From NCBI GenBank assembly GCA_013368315.1, contig JAACJM010000129.1, positions 124,001-188,000 on the forward strand: a stretch of DNA of 64,000 bases, read 5' to 3'. The stretch is from Tetrapyrgos nigripes. Taxonomy: Eukaryota; Basidiomycota; Agaricomycetes; Agaricales; Campanellaceae. A program made the position numbers and the translations under genes. A model generated the notes under the pieces. That model saw only the letters and a program-made list of their open reading frames with translations. It did no database searches and was not told where the DNA came from. Positions 46,723 through 57,678 of this stretch are shown one piece after another; position 1 is the first letter of the stretch, and each line of letters starts with the position of its first letter.

Positions 46723-49120
46723 ATGGCCAAGGAGGGCTCAAATCAACAAACGCTGTCTGGACGGGATCCGTACAACTCGCTATCTGGCACCCAAGACCGT
46801 GTTTCGTTGTCCAAAATACAACCTAATTCCAGTAATCGACAAATCGCGTCTCCGTCATTGGCCGAATTTCGCGAGCATGAAGGGCGGACCAACAGAAAGC
46901 GACGGTTATATGCCCTATGGCAGCACATCTGTCGCGACGGGTATCTTTCGCAAGAACATCCAAGAGGAAGAAGTGAAGGAACTGTGTCTTCGTTGACACC
47001 TGATAAAGCCGAGAAGTTGCGGGCATCATACGAAGACGAATTACTGGGTCGCTGCGGTGCACAGTCTTCACGAAGGCAGATAGGTTGGACAGAATTCAAA
47101 GACTACGCAGAAGCCAAAGAAACTGGTACGTCGTCATCACTCTGTTTGGCAAATCACAACTGAAGAAATTTCGATTATCGCATTCAGAACTTTGGAACAT
47201 CTTTCACTCTGAGCTCGATTTAGACGGCAATGGACACTTAGACGCTCGGGAGCTTGACCTAGCTTTTCGCAAGTCTGGTAAGCACGTCCAGTCATGTCTG
47301 GCAAAATGAACGTATTGACCTTGTGTGATATCAGGCATCGTCCTGTCCAGTGCCGATTTATCAGAATTTATTTCTTTCCTCGCCTCTACCTCTCAATCTC
47401 GGTCAATAAGTTTTGATGAATTCCGAGACTACTTCCTCCTCCTCCCACACAAGATTTCCCCTTCGGAAATCTACAAGTATTATGAAATGACCAAGTTTTT
47501 GGGTGATGACGGACGAGGTCCTGCTCGTGTCACCATGGAAGGTCCGTCCCAGTCCTTTTCCCTTTCATCACTTCACCTGACGTTTTGAGCAAGGCGACGT
47601 CAGTCTCAGCGCCGAAGACAAACCACCATCTTCCAATCCGAATGCAAACCAGGCCTATGCCATACCACAAGCGCAACCACAACACGAAGATGGCGAAGAG
47701 ATAGACGAGGATGATCACCACGCGTTTATTGAGCACCATACGGCCCTAAAATTCCTCTTGGCTGGAGGTATTGCAGGAGCAGGTGTGTAGGCTGATCTAC
47801 AGACCGTGAAATTTTCCTTGACGTTGTCGATTTTCGCTTTTAGTATCGAGGACATGTACGGCTCCTTTTGATCGGTTGAAAATATTCCTCATCACACGTC
47901 CACCCGATTTGGGTGGAACATCATTAGGATCTAAAACGGGCATTGGAGGCGTGAAAATGATTTGGACTGCAATAGCACGCATCTATGCCGAGGGTGGCTT
48001 TCTTTCCTTTTGGACCGGAAACGGGCTCTCTGTTGTCAAGATCTTTCCCGAATCTGCGATCAAGTTCTTCACATATGAGTCGTCCGTAAGTCATTATAGT
48101 TTTGGTGGTGTATGTCTCCATGCTCATCTTTTCGGCACTAGAAACGGATGTTTGCTCAATACTGGGATCACGTCGATGACCCCAGAGATATTAGTGGCGT
48201 CAGTCGGTTTCTGTCAGGCGGAATTGGTGGAATTTGCAGTCAACTCAGTACACACTTCCCATTCATCTCCATTCCGTCGTGAACCTCATTATTTATCGAT
48301 TTATAGGTATATACCCCGTAGAAACACTGAAGGTAGGATTCACATCGATCGTCGTGGGCACCCTTATGCTGACTAGCCATTCCACATTGTGTTTCATATA
48401 TGCGTGTCCTAGACCCAAATGATGAGTAGCGCAGGAGCTCAAAAACGCACATTAGTTGAGGCAACGCGTCATTTATGGGCTCTGGGCGGCTTTGGAGCAT
48501 ACTACCGTGGGCTTTCGGTAAGAATTCACTATATCGTTCACCACTCGTCTTTCAACTGACATGCGCGAAAAATGGCTATAGATTGGATTAATAGGCGTCT
48601 TTCCCTATTCTGCTATAGACATGTCGACATTTGAAGCCCTTAAACTGGCGTACTTGCGATCCACAGGTAAAGACGAGCCTGGTGTCCTCGCTCTACTAGC
48701 GTTTGGAAGTATATCAGGAAGTGTGGGTGCAACATCGGTGTACCCGATGAATCTTGTCAGAACACGCTTGCAGGCGTCTGGGAGTTCAGGGCATCCACAG
48801 ACGTATACAGGTCCGTTGGATGTTGTCGCAAAAACTTGGGAAAGGGAAGGATGGCGAGGGTTTTACAGGGGTTTGGTACCGACGTTGGCAAAGGTGCGTG
48901 AGATCTTGTCTGTTTCGTCCACGTTTGAAGTTCTAACTGATTTGCATTCTACTTCACTCCTCCGCCCGCTCATGCCTCGCCTCTGACAACAGGTGATACC
49001 ATCAGTCTCAATATCTTACGTTGTGTATGAGCATAGTAAAAGAAAGTACGTGTCACCGCGTTGTTAGCTCGTTATTTACATACATACTTACACCTCTCCT
49101 CTTCTAGGCTTGGCGTATGA
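46723..49120 (+). CDS. Calcium-binding mitochondrial carrier (Sal1/SCaMC type)
   Basis: Inner-membrane ATP-Mg/phosphate-type carrier controlled by Ca2+. The N-terminal half has EF-hand material: DLDGNGHLDARELDLAF is a full loop, while SQSRSISFDEFRDYF has lost most ligands. The C-terminal half has three mitochondrial carrier repeats, each with its signature: TAPFDRLKI, YPVETLKTQM and YPMNLVRTRLQ, plus FLLAGGIAGAVSRTC and VFPYSAIDMSTFEALK. It ends VVYEHSKRKLGV. About ten exons; all junctions read through. I start at MAKEGSNQQTL (46723); an ATG at 46597 in the same frame is also possible and would add a hydrophobic segment. Confidence 0.88.
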
Positions 49121-50204
49121 GATACTCTACCTACTACAATACCGCATCTCCTTATTACCCCTCCTTCAACGTCTTCCATCTGGTATCCTTCCGCTTGGAT
49201 TGATCAAGCTTCGCTCGTTTCCCGTCTTTTATGCTTGTATCTATTCTCGGATACCATCTATTCCGCTATAAGCTCTCCGTTTCTCAGTACTCAGTACCGG
49301 CACCTAGTAAATGCCACGGTTTACCTAGACATGTACAAAGGACAGTTTTTAGATTTTGGGAAACTACGTAGATCCACTGGTACTATGACTACATCATTAA
49401 GACCTATAAGGGATTTGACTGTGCCCGCAATCCTAATCCCAATCCGCAAACCCAATCAGACCGTTGAAGATCTCTAGTGCTTGAACTACCAGAAACTTGG
49501 ATCAGTCAAGTCATGGTTGGCGTTCACACAGTCGACCGACGAAGATATGCTTTGACATTTGCTTTATATTCATTCTGTACGTATGATAGATAGTAGTAAG
49601 TAGTATGTATGTACGTTGTAACAACTATCAAGACAGACGGGAAGAAGGCTCGATATTAGAACAGCCATATTGGTGTAAAAATACTCGTAGATGTATGATT
49701 GATCTGTTTGCTTTGGACATGGACAAGGATGGGGATGTGAGATGAGAATACAGATGGGAAGAGCAAGTGGACACTATGTATAAGCGAAATGAATATGAAT
49801 GGAAGGTTCAGAACAAAAAAATATATGATAATAAGGTTGACCTTGGGAATGATCATAAGATGCGGTTCCGAGTAGGACAAATCTGAAGAAGCAAGAAAAC
49901 AATACACACACGGAAACAAAAATCAAACCACCAGTCCAACACGAATACAGAAGGGAAGGTAAGGTATAAATCAATAAAGGTATGAAAGCGAAGCAAAAAG
50001 GGGTTGCAGAAAAAGGTATAAAGGAGTCTAATTGAAAATCGTGGCATGAGGATCATTAACATTTTGGCTGTGTTATAACAACAAAAAGCGAACCAGGGCA
50101 GGAGGAGTATATCACAGCAAAATAGAGATAGTAAGCAATAGATAGATGCACAATCCCGGATAGCATTGGACCAAAGAAGAGGCGGCAATGAGGAAAAGAG
50201 TAAA
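49121..50204. other. AT-rich intergenic region
   Basis: About 1.1 kb between the carrier stop and the stop of the VTT-domain gene. Short open frames here are rich in F, I, S and L and look like chance reading of AT-rich 3' sequence. No RNA gene or repeat recognised. Confidence 0.5.
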
Positions 50205-51685
50205 TCATGAAGGCAGCCCCTCCATCTGCAATTCAGCCTCTCTGATTTGTCTCTTCTCGTCAACCAGGGACTCCAATTGTTTCATTCGTTCCTCCATCTC
50301 CCGTTGCTCACGCGTCCTAGACCGTGAAGGTAGTCGCAGAGACTTGACTCGAGTGGTCCAGCTCCTCCTTGACTTTCGGTCGGTGACGTTGGAAGGCGAA
50401 GATGACATGGCAAGATCTGATTCCGATGGAGCAATCAGAGACTTTAGACGATCCCGTGCAAGAATAGGAGCTAATGAAAGGAATGACAGAAACACGAGCT
50501 TGGCTATTATCTGGGGAGAGAGTAATAGTGAAGACACTGTTTGTGGGGTTGGTGAAGGTGTTGACGCCACTGTCTGCAAAATATCACCGATCTAGGATAA
50601 AGGGGGATGAAATGACGCGTATGCGTCAGTTATCATCAGTAATGAAGCAACTAAGCAATTCACCTGGCAAGTAACAGCCGTCCACGGAAGCGTCCCTATG
50701 AAAGTCCCGAGGAAGCAATCTGATAGAGATACGTTGCATACACCACAAGCTATGTTGATAGCAGACCAAGGAACGACGCCGACTAGACGTAATATAGACA
50801 GACGAACCCAGGCGCCGGAAGTATGAGCTGATGAAGTAGGTTGTGACGATGATTTAGGCTCTACAGGTGTTGGTAAAGCATCGCCTTCGAGTACGGAACG
50901 CGTCATTTCGAGAGCTTTTGGAAGGAAATGCATGATGAAGGGAGAGAGGGGAGCGGCGAGAAGAGTGGCGAATATAGAACCAATGGTTGTGAGGAGGGTG
51001 AGGAGAATGGTGGCGAAATAGGGAGAGAAGAGGGCGCCAGCCAAGACGTTCCATATAACACTGCCAGGTATTGACCAAGCGTGTTTCCAGACGGCCGTAA
51101 TGGCCATGACGCCAATAATGTGAGCTACGGGCCCGATACCACTCTGTGAGTAACCATGCAGCTCTCTCCCAAGGGTAGCGAGGTCTGTGAGAGTTTTTGG
51201 CCAAGCGACGGTTATTGGTAACGTCTGTACTGCGAAGAATACTACTGCAGTTGAAATGGGAAATAGAGAGATGACCAGGACAATTGGGGCGTGAATCTGG
51301 AAGAGATACATGAGTGAAGTTGAAAAAAGAAAAGTCTGAGAGTACATACGGACGGCAAACCCTTGAACCAACGAGATGCCGACGGAGGCTTCTCGTTTAC
51401 AACGTCGCCAAAAGATGCTTTAGTTGCAGAGGCGGGAAGAGGGAGGCTAAAGTCTGAATCGGATGTGCTAGGGGTTGGAGACGACGATGACCAGTCCTCG
51501 GAGGAATGGAAAGGGAGAAAATGGAGCACGCGAGCACTGAGCGCAGAGAACATGGAAGCGCAAGGTCTGGGCGGGGGCGTTGCTGGCTGGTTTGAGAAGG
51601 AGCAACGACGACGGAGAGTCAATGCGGGAGGGCGGTTGGTTGATGTGGAAAGAGCTCTCTCTCTAGTAGTAGGGGCTTGCAACAT
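50205..51685 (-). CDS. VTT/SNARE-associated membrane protein (Tvp38/TMEM41/DedA family)
   Basis: Polytopic membrane protein of the VTT (DedA) family, which in yeast (Tvp38) sits in the Golgi; relatives act as lipid scramblases. Start ATG at 51685 (MLQAPTTRERALS) with a long Ser/Pro-rich cytosolic N-terminus. Hydrophobic helices follow: IHAPIVLVISLFPISTAVVFF, GPVAHIIGVMAITAVW, the re-entrant SIPGSVIWNVLAGALFSPYFA and LTTIGSIFATLLAAPLSPFI. The second family motif is VGVVPWSAINIACGVCNVSLS and FIGTLPWTAV. The tail has a charged coiled coil (EQREMEERMKQLESLVDEK). Gene in three exons, frame intact. Confidence 0.85.
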
Positions 51686-51930
51686 AGCAGAATCTAAAAC
51701 TGTCTCGTAAGCAAAATCTGCTTTTCTGCCGGTCCGGATCAGGGTAAACCAAGCATAATCATGTTGACACATCGGATGCCATGCGTCAGCATCATCCTCC
51801 GTCCCTCCGAGCCGTCACTCTCTCAATCTCGTTTTCGGTCGGAGTCGGGGATCCAGGTTCGCTTTCTGTAAATGTTTTTCATCAGACGGTATGTAGACAA
51901 GCTTGAGCCAAGCTATTCGCACAAGCGACC

Positions 51931-51965
51931 GAGGACCGTACAGGACCGTACAAGACCGTACACGG
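51931..51965. repeat. Short tandem repeat, GACCGTACA units
   Basis: Three copies of (A/G)GACCGTACA in a row, followed by a degenerate fourth (CGGCCGT). Located in the interval between the VTT-domain gene and eL36. Possibly a binding-site cluster for the promoter of the VTT gene, which starts at 51685 on the minus strand. Confidence 0.6.
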
Positions 51966-52195
51966 CCGTTTTTCCCTCCACGCGTATCATCCTCCGTATT
52001 AGGGGGTCCTACGTACCCGCAATGCTGTACATTCAATCAAGTGACTCAACACCAACTTCCGACGAAGACGATGAACGCCGTTCATACACAACTGCGTTTG
52101 CATACATAATTTTCAATGCGGCATGGTTCATACACAGTATGGCATAAAACAACCCTCCTCTGCTAACAGACACCCGGCAAACACGTATCGACCTC

Positions 52196-52675
52196 TCAGT
52201 GCGCCCTCCTGCTCTCTTGGATGATAGTCGACAATTCTTCAATCTTGCGTTTTGATCGCAAAAGCGTACCCAGCTGTAATGTAAACACCCGTTAGTACAT
52301 CAACACCATATCATCATCAACAAACACAGCCCACCCTCTTCTTTGTGAGCTTCTTGGCTTTCTTATCCTGTAGGAGTACTGTAAGTAAAAAGGATAAATT
52401 CCAAATCATGATAACACGCACCTTCGAGTTCCTCAGCAACTCCATAACCCGTCTTTCATAGGCTGAGAATCCTGCAACCTCCCGGATCACAGACCTCACA
52501 AACTTGGTCTTGGTCGACTGGATGCCTTTGCGTTGGCTGGGACGCGCGGCTTTTGCGATAGGTGTAGTGGGGTGGCCCTTGTTCAAGCCATAGCGCATGT
52601 CTGGGAAGAATGAGTGCAGAATGAGTGCATCGTTCCAGACATCTCTCTACAATCATACTCACTGGTTCGTGTCAT
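52196..52675 (-). CDS. RPL36: 60S ribosomal protein eL36
   Basis: Large-subunit ribosomal protein. The first exon encodes only MTRT plus one base, as is common for basidiomycete ribosomal genes; the second opens with [14 protein letters not shown]. The conserved core is [18 protein letters not shown] and VMELLRNSK, then after introns [11 protein letters not shown], and the end [16 protein letters not shown]. About 100 residues, the expected length. Short introns flank each piece. Confidence 0.95.
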
Positions 52676-52909
52676 TTTTGCCGGGTCTTGAGGTTGTCGA
52701 TTCAGGCAGCCACAGAAAAGTAGATTTGGTCTGGTATGAAAGTCGTGGGAATGGGGCTTGGCTAGCTGTACAGCTGCGTTTTGCCTGCCGAGAACGACAA
52801 GATGACTGCCGAAAAGCTACACTTTTGCGAGTCTAGGAATACAGTAGAGGTATCGAGGTAGCCAGCAGATTTAACAATGCATGTATAAAGTATAGCGAAC
52901 TAAATGTCC

Positions 52910-54414
52910 TCATCCATTCACTTCAACCTGTCGTCCTGGTCCCCATTGTCTGACAATCTTCACCCTTCCATCTACTCCAGTCCGAGGCGACGTAGGATTC
53001 GTCCGCGCTCCTCGTCCGGCTAGTGGCCCAAGAGCATGCTTCAAGCTACCTTTAACTTCCTGAACCTCCTCTTCCTCCTCTTCCTCATCATCGTCGTCAT
53101 CATCATCGGCAGCGTCCTGTAATCACGTATTCAACGCACATCCTCAATCATCAAGAACATCACTTACAGGGTCAAAGTCCTCCATCCGTTTATCTTCCAT
53201 CTCCTCTTCCTCCTCTTCATCATACCCGTCGTCATCATCATCGATCCACCGACCTCTCCAATCCACCATATCCAGTTCTTCCGGACTCTCAGGTCTCAAT
53301 CTCAACCAGTGCATCCGGGGTCCCGACTTGGCCCTTTCGCTAACTTTGAATCCGTATATCCTCGGCACATACACAAATCCTGCAGCCCTTTTTTGTCCAC
53401 CATGAGGATTAGGATTGAAAAATGTTCCTGGAGAAGCTGAGTTGCGTGACATCGATCCGATGCTACTACGAGGTGACACGGACGCACCACTGCTCGTTGA
53501 GGGTGCCTTCCAAAACGGTGCAGGAGCCAGTTCACGGTAGGTCTGGAAGAAGAGGTGGGCAAATGTTGTTCCAAAGAAAGCTCCTATTCCTGTACATGAG
53601 CAACAATATGAAACGCTTTTGTGAAGAGATCCACGCACCATCTACGCCTTGGAATCGACTGCTAGGGGGAACGTATATGTCATTGCAATTAGGACAGAAA
53701 AGCTTCACAGTGTCTAATCCAGGCATGTCGGATCGTCCGCATGGTACGACATTGCACCCTACGCAGTATACTCGGGGACAGGATCCAAAGATACCAGCTT
53801 CGTATTTATCTACCTAGATAGGTTATGAGATTGTATCCATTACACAGCAAAACTGCACATACCATCGCCTGTAGACCTGCGCGAGTAAGAATGTACCGCT
53901 GGTGTACCAAACCATACAGCATCTCTGCTGATGACTCCACTATGGATACGTCTGGGATTTTCGATGCGTCTTCGTCTGTTCACCCTATCAGATCAGTTCC
54001 CCTGACGTTCCTTCAACAAACTTCAACCCACCTGGTTCAACATCCAACACCATCTCCATCGCCTCCTTCCAGAAAGGAACCATCGTATTCAACCCCGTCA
54101 GATTAAAGTCGTCCTCGATAAAATCTTCGGTAACCTCGCAGAAGTATTCATGTCCAGGCAGAGAGCAGAACCATGATATCCAGGTCAATGTTGAAGTTGG
54201 CGTAGACGAAGCTGTGTGCACCGATCCAAAAGATACCAGCAGATCAGAACTTGTAAACGCAAACAGGACACGAAGAACGAGGCGCGTATAGAGAACAGTT
54301 GGATAGGGACTGAGACGTACTGTAACCATCGTCCTGCTCCTCGACGCCTTCCATATTTTCGTCTCCCTCGCCGCTGATGTTTTCTTCCTCGTATTCTGCT
54401 CGAGAGGGGTCCAT
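52910..54414 (-). CDS. CKB1: Casein kinase 2 regulatory subunit beta
   Basis: Regulatory subunit of the tetrameric CK2 kinase. Starts [19 protein letters not shown]. The core includes [47 protein letters not shown], and the zinc finger [15 protein letters not shown] ... [17 protein letters not shown] with [19 protein letters not shown]. The C-terminal extension is long and very acidic (runs of D and E around 53050-53110 and 53190-53250), then ends [13 protein letters not shown]. About 370 residues, longer than animal CK2 beta (215) because of the tail and an insert before the finger. Several introns, frame intact. Confidence 0.94.
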
Positions 54415-54590
54415 GAGAGGTTTTGACACTGGCGCTGTCGCGAGCAACGACAGTGTCAGCACAAGGCTGTAGCAATAGATTCAAACTCCGCGTCCGCTCG
54501 AATGTTGTAGAAACGTTCGTTTTCATTAGAACTAAAGTAATGTGGTATACATGTAGTAGAATACACGAATAAAATGACCTCTATGCTGGT

Positions 54591-55869
54591 TCATCCGTCG
54601 AATGCACACATTGTCCTTTTCGCAACGCTATCAGACAACAACGCTGGTCCGTAGATCACCAAGAACAAAACTTGTCCTGCAATCCAACTCATAGCAACAT
54701 AACGTAGCTTTGACCATCCCTTTAAAGCTAATATCTCCACAGCGAACGTGCTGATGGTCGTTAGACATCCACAGTATCCATCTCCCAAGCCTTGCAATAC
54801 TGAACAGGTATTGCTCGATACCGAGTGCCCTTCAATGCCTTGTATAACATGAAACGCAGCGAGTAGACCTGTGCCAACTGCATTTGCAGCAAAGGTCCCC
54901 ATAGGAAAGTCTTTCAAGAGTGGATTAAGTCGAATGGATAATATGTATCGGGACAGTGCTCCGGGAAACGCAAACAGGAGGGCAGCGGTAGCCTGATGTC
55001 GATAGTCTTTGGGAAGTGCAAAGTACGCTGGAAATACAGCCGCATACATTATGATTGAGAAAATAGTGAGTCCATAACGATAATGAAACGTTGGCGAGGG
55101 AATTGCAGGTATCCGAGGTGCCAATAGTCGAGCAAGGTATTGTCCAAAAATAACAGATGCTAAGGATATGGAAAGGGTGAACACGGTCTTCCCTAGACCG
55201 TCCATAAACTACCCACAAAGGCTGGTGAGAAATGAATGAGCGTTGAAGCACAGAAGAACGCACATCGCGCAAACCACCACGTCCAAACTCCCCGGAATTA
55301 ATCCATGAATTAAAGATATCGCTTTGCCATCCCGAAAAAGTTGTCAGTGAACCGCAGAAACCTTGAGGGTCTCCCGTGAGACATGAATACTCAAAACGAG
55401 GAGCAGGAGAGTTCTACCGGTGGTAATAGCAGTGTATAGGGGCCCATAACTGATGAAGCAACCTCATGTTGAGAAGCATGGACTGTGGCGTCTGCGGGAA
55501 GAGGACGTACAATTCACTTATAGGTTCTCTCAGCTGGAGAGCAAAACCCATGACCAGGCAGCCTGTGGCCTGGACATACGTTAAAGGAGCAAAACTCTGA
55601 CCATCATACGTTCCGAGGGCTTGTAAACCCAATCTTGTGAGAAGACCAAAGATAGAGGATGGTATAAGAAGAGCAATGATGTGTGGGGAAAAGGGATGAT
55701 ATGTTTTTCGAGGACTGCTCTCATGGGAATGGTGGCTTGGGGCGGGTTGATCAATAGAAGCAAGGTCTTCGCCGTCGTTTGTGACATCTTCGACAGTGGT
55801 TTGGACTTGGCCTGACGATTCCCCCTTCCCCATTTGCGTAAGGGTAACTGTCTCCCCCTGGGAGCGCAT
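54591..55869 (-). CDS. FEX1: Fluoride exporter FEX (dual CrcB domain)
   Basis: Plasma-membrane fluoride channel. In eukaryotes the two CrcB halves are fused, as here. The first half includes IPSSIFGLLTRLGLQAL, TYVQATGCLVMGF and the pore motif GFCGSLTTFSGWQ. The second half includes FAFPGALSRYILSIRLNP, FPMGTFAANAVGTG and GYCGCLTTISTFAVE. A linker helix (TVFTLSISLASVIFGQYLA) lies between them. The N-terminus (MRSQGETVTLTQMGKGE) is soluble. Start ATG at 55869, stop at 54591, two or three introns. Confidence 0.93.
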
Positions 55870-56644
55870 GCTGCTTAAGAGACCAGGATCCGTGGCAAAG
55901 TTTTTGCATACGCGGAAGTGGTTTATTATTTTCAGAATTCTCTCAATGAGTCAGTCGTCGTCGTCAGCGATAGATTAATGATTTATTTGATATCGACTTT
56001 TTCACTCTAGTCTCTAGTATCCCGAAAAGGCCTTATTTCAGCGCTTGCCACTCCATGCAAAATCATTCACGAGTCATCATCCTGACTCAACCGCTTCCAG
56101 CAGCTGATCCCGGGTGCCGAGCAAGAACATAACGGAGGATTACGGAGACCAGGGACTGCGGCTCCAATTGTGCCAAGTTATCTTGTCTTTTGATAGTCCA
56201 GACTCAGCGGCGTTCATTGACGTGTATACACAGGGCATTCATAAAATATGAAGGAAGATATGTCAGAAGAAAGCGAAGCTCCAGACCACCGTGGACAATA
56301 AGTGAAAAGAGCATTATAATCTTCATCCTAAGAACAGGAGTGGTCTTGGTCTTCGCCATTAGGCGCAAGAAGGGAAGAAGACCCTCAAGCACCTTGGTTT
56401 TTCGATGGACCTTGAATGTAAGATGAGAAATTTTACAAGCCGCGAGTCTGGTATTTACATGATGTTCTTCAGGGCAGGTCAACCGTCAACGGGAGAGTTA
56501 CGTTATAGTGGTTTGCTCGGGTCTGCCGGTTCAAAAATTTAGTATACTAACAGGCACAGTCCACTCTCATGGCTGTACCCTAGTATCACCCCTAGTATTA
56601 AGCCCCTTCTTCTTTCCCTCCATCTTCCGTCCCCACATTCCTTT
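55870..56644. other. Intergenic region between FEX and the DUF7704 gene
   Basis: About 775 bp between two divergent start codons. Short open frames on both strands (56190-56480) have no family resemblance. The region should contain both promoters; a pyrimidine-rich stretch lies just before 56645. Confidence 0.45.
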
Positions 56645-57391
56645 ATGTCCCCTCCAACTTCAGCGATCCCCGACAGATACTATGCTATCTTTGGTGTATA
56701 CGAACCCCTGCTAACTGCCCTCGGGTTCCTCGGTGCCATTGCGTTCGTATCTGGTTTTTACTCTTGAACATCCTCTTTCTCATCTGTGCATTAGTGATCC
56801 CAGGACGGTGAGCATATTTTGCGCAGTTCTTGCCCTGCAATCGCGCTCATAACGGATAGACTTACATTGGACAAGCTCCGTGGCCAGAAGATAGCCCTCC
56901 ACCTGTATGTTCGCGGCTTCATGTCGAATGGTACTATCTGAATAATCATTCATAATCAGGCTGGACTTCCTCGTGCAACCATCGTCGTATGTATGGACCT
57001 TGGACTTTGCGAATCCGCAATCTCAATATCTTTCTAGACCGTGATTCAGCTCGCGCACGTCTGTTTCCTTCTTGGCTTCGTCAACTTTTTTGTCTTGTCC
57101 ACCGCTCGTCGCCATCTTCGCGATCAGGTTGCTCTCCAGGAAAAAGTGGTCTCTGCACTTCTTACGCCTCTTCTCTTCGGCGACCTTTTGCATCTTTATG
57201 TCACCGTGTGGGCACTCGGAGACGAGAAGTGGAATTTTAGAGCTTGGACGCCAATGTTATGGACTACTTTTGGGTTGGGTATGACATTGCTGATTCCTCG
57301 TATATGTTGGCACTTGGGCATCGGACGATACGTCGACGCCCGTGATGGCTTAATTCTCCGAAAAGGCACTAGCGGCAAATCTGCCTCTTAA
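56645..57391 (+). CDS. DUF7704-type small membrane protein
   Basis: Start ATG at 56645 (MSPPTSAIPDRYYAIFGVYEP). Five exons join without breaks: LLTALGFLGAIA, then DPRT, TYIGQAPWPEDSPPP, AGLPRATIV, and TVIQLAHVCFLLGFVNFFV to the end ILRKGTSGKSAS. Hydrophobic helices alternate with short loops, giving four predicted membrane spans; LLFGDLLHLYVTVWALG and the NFRAW segment match the DUF7704 pattern common in fungi. Function unknown. About 190 residues. Confidence 0.75.
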
Positions 57392-57678
57392 AAATAACGT
57401 TGTTAGTCTTCTTCAGGCTCTCGGTACGAATGTCTTTTCTAAGCTGACTTTTTTTTTTCCCCTAGAAAACATATAATTATCCTTATTTTGCAGTCGTTCT
57501 ACCTCAGTTAAAGCTTTAAAGCACTGTATTACGATAAGTACTGAAGTGAATAGTACAGGGCGTTTGCGCCGCTAATTGTTCGGAGAAATACAATAATTGT
57601 TGGCCTGTCGAGGAGCCACTTACTACAGATATTCAATAAAAGTCATAAATTCGTAAACCCTACAACCCGGAAGATTCT

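Noticed and set aside
49656..49974. Hydrophobic minus-strand frames (FFVLNLPFIFISLI...)
   Set aside because: AT-rich 3' sequence read by chance gives such F/I/L/S-rich frames; no family resemblance.
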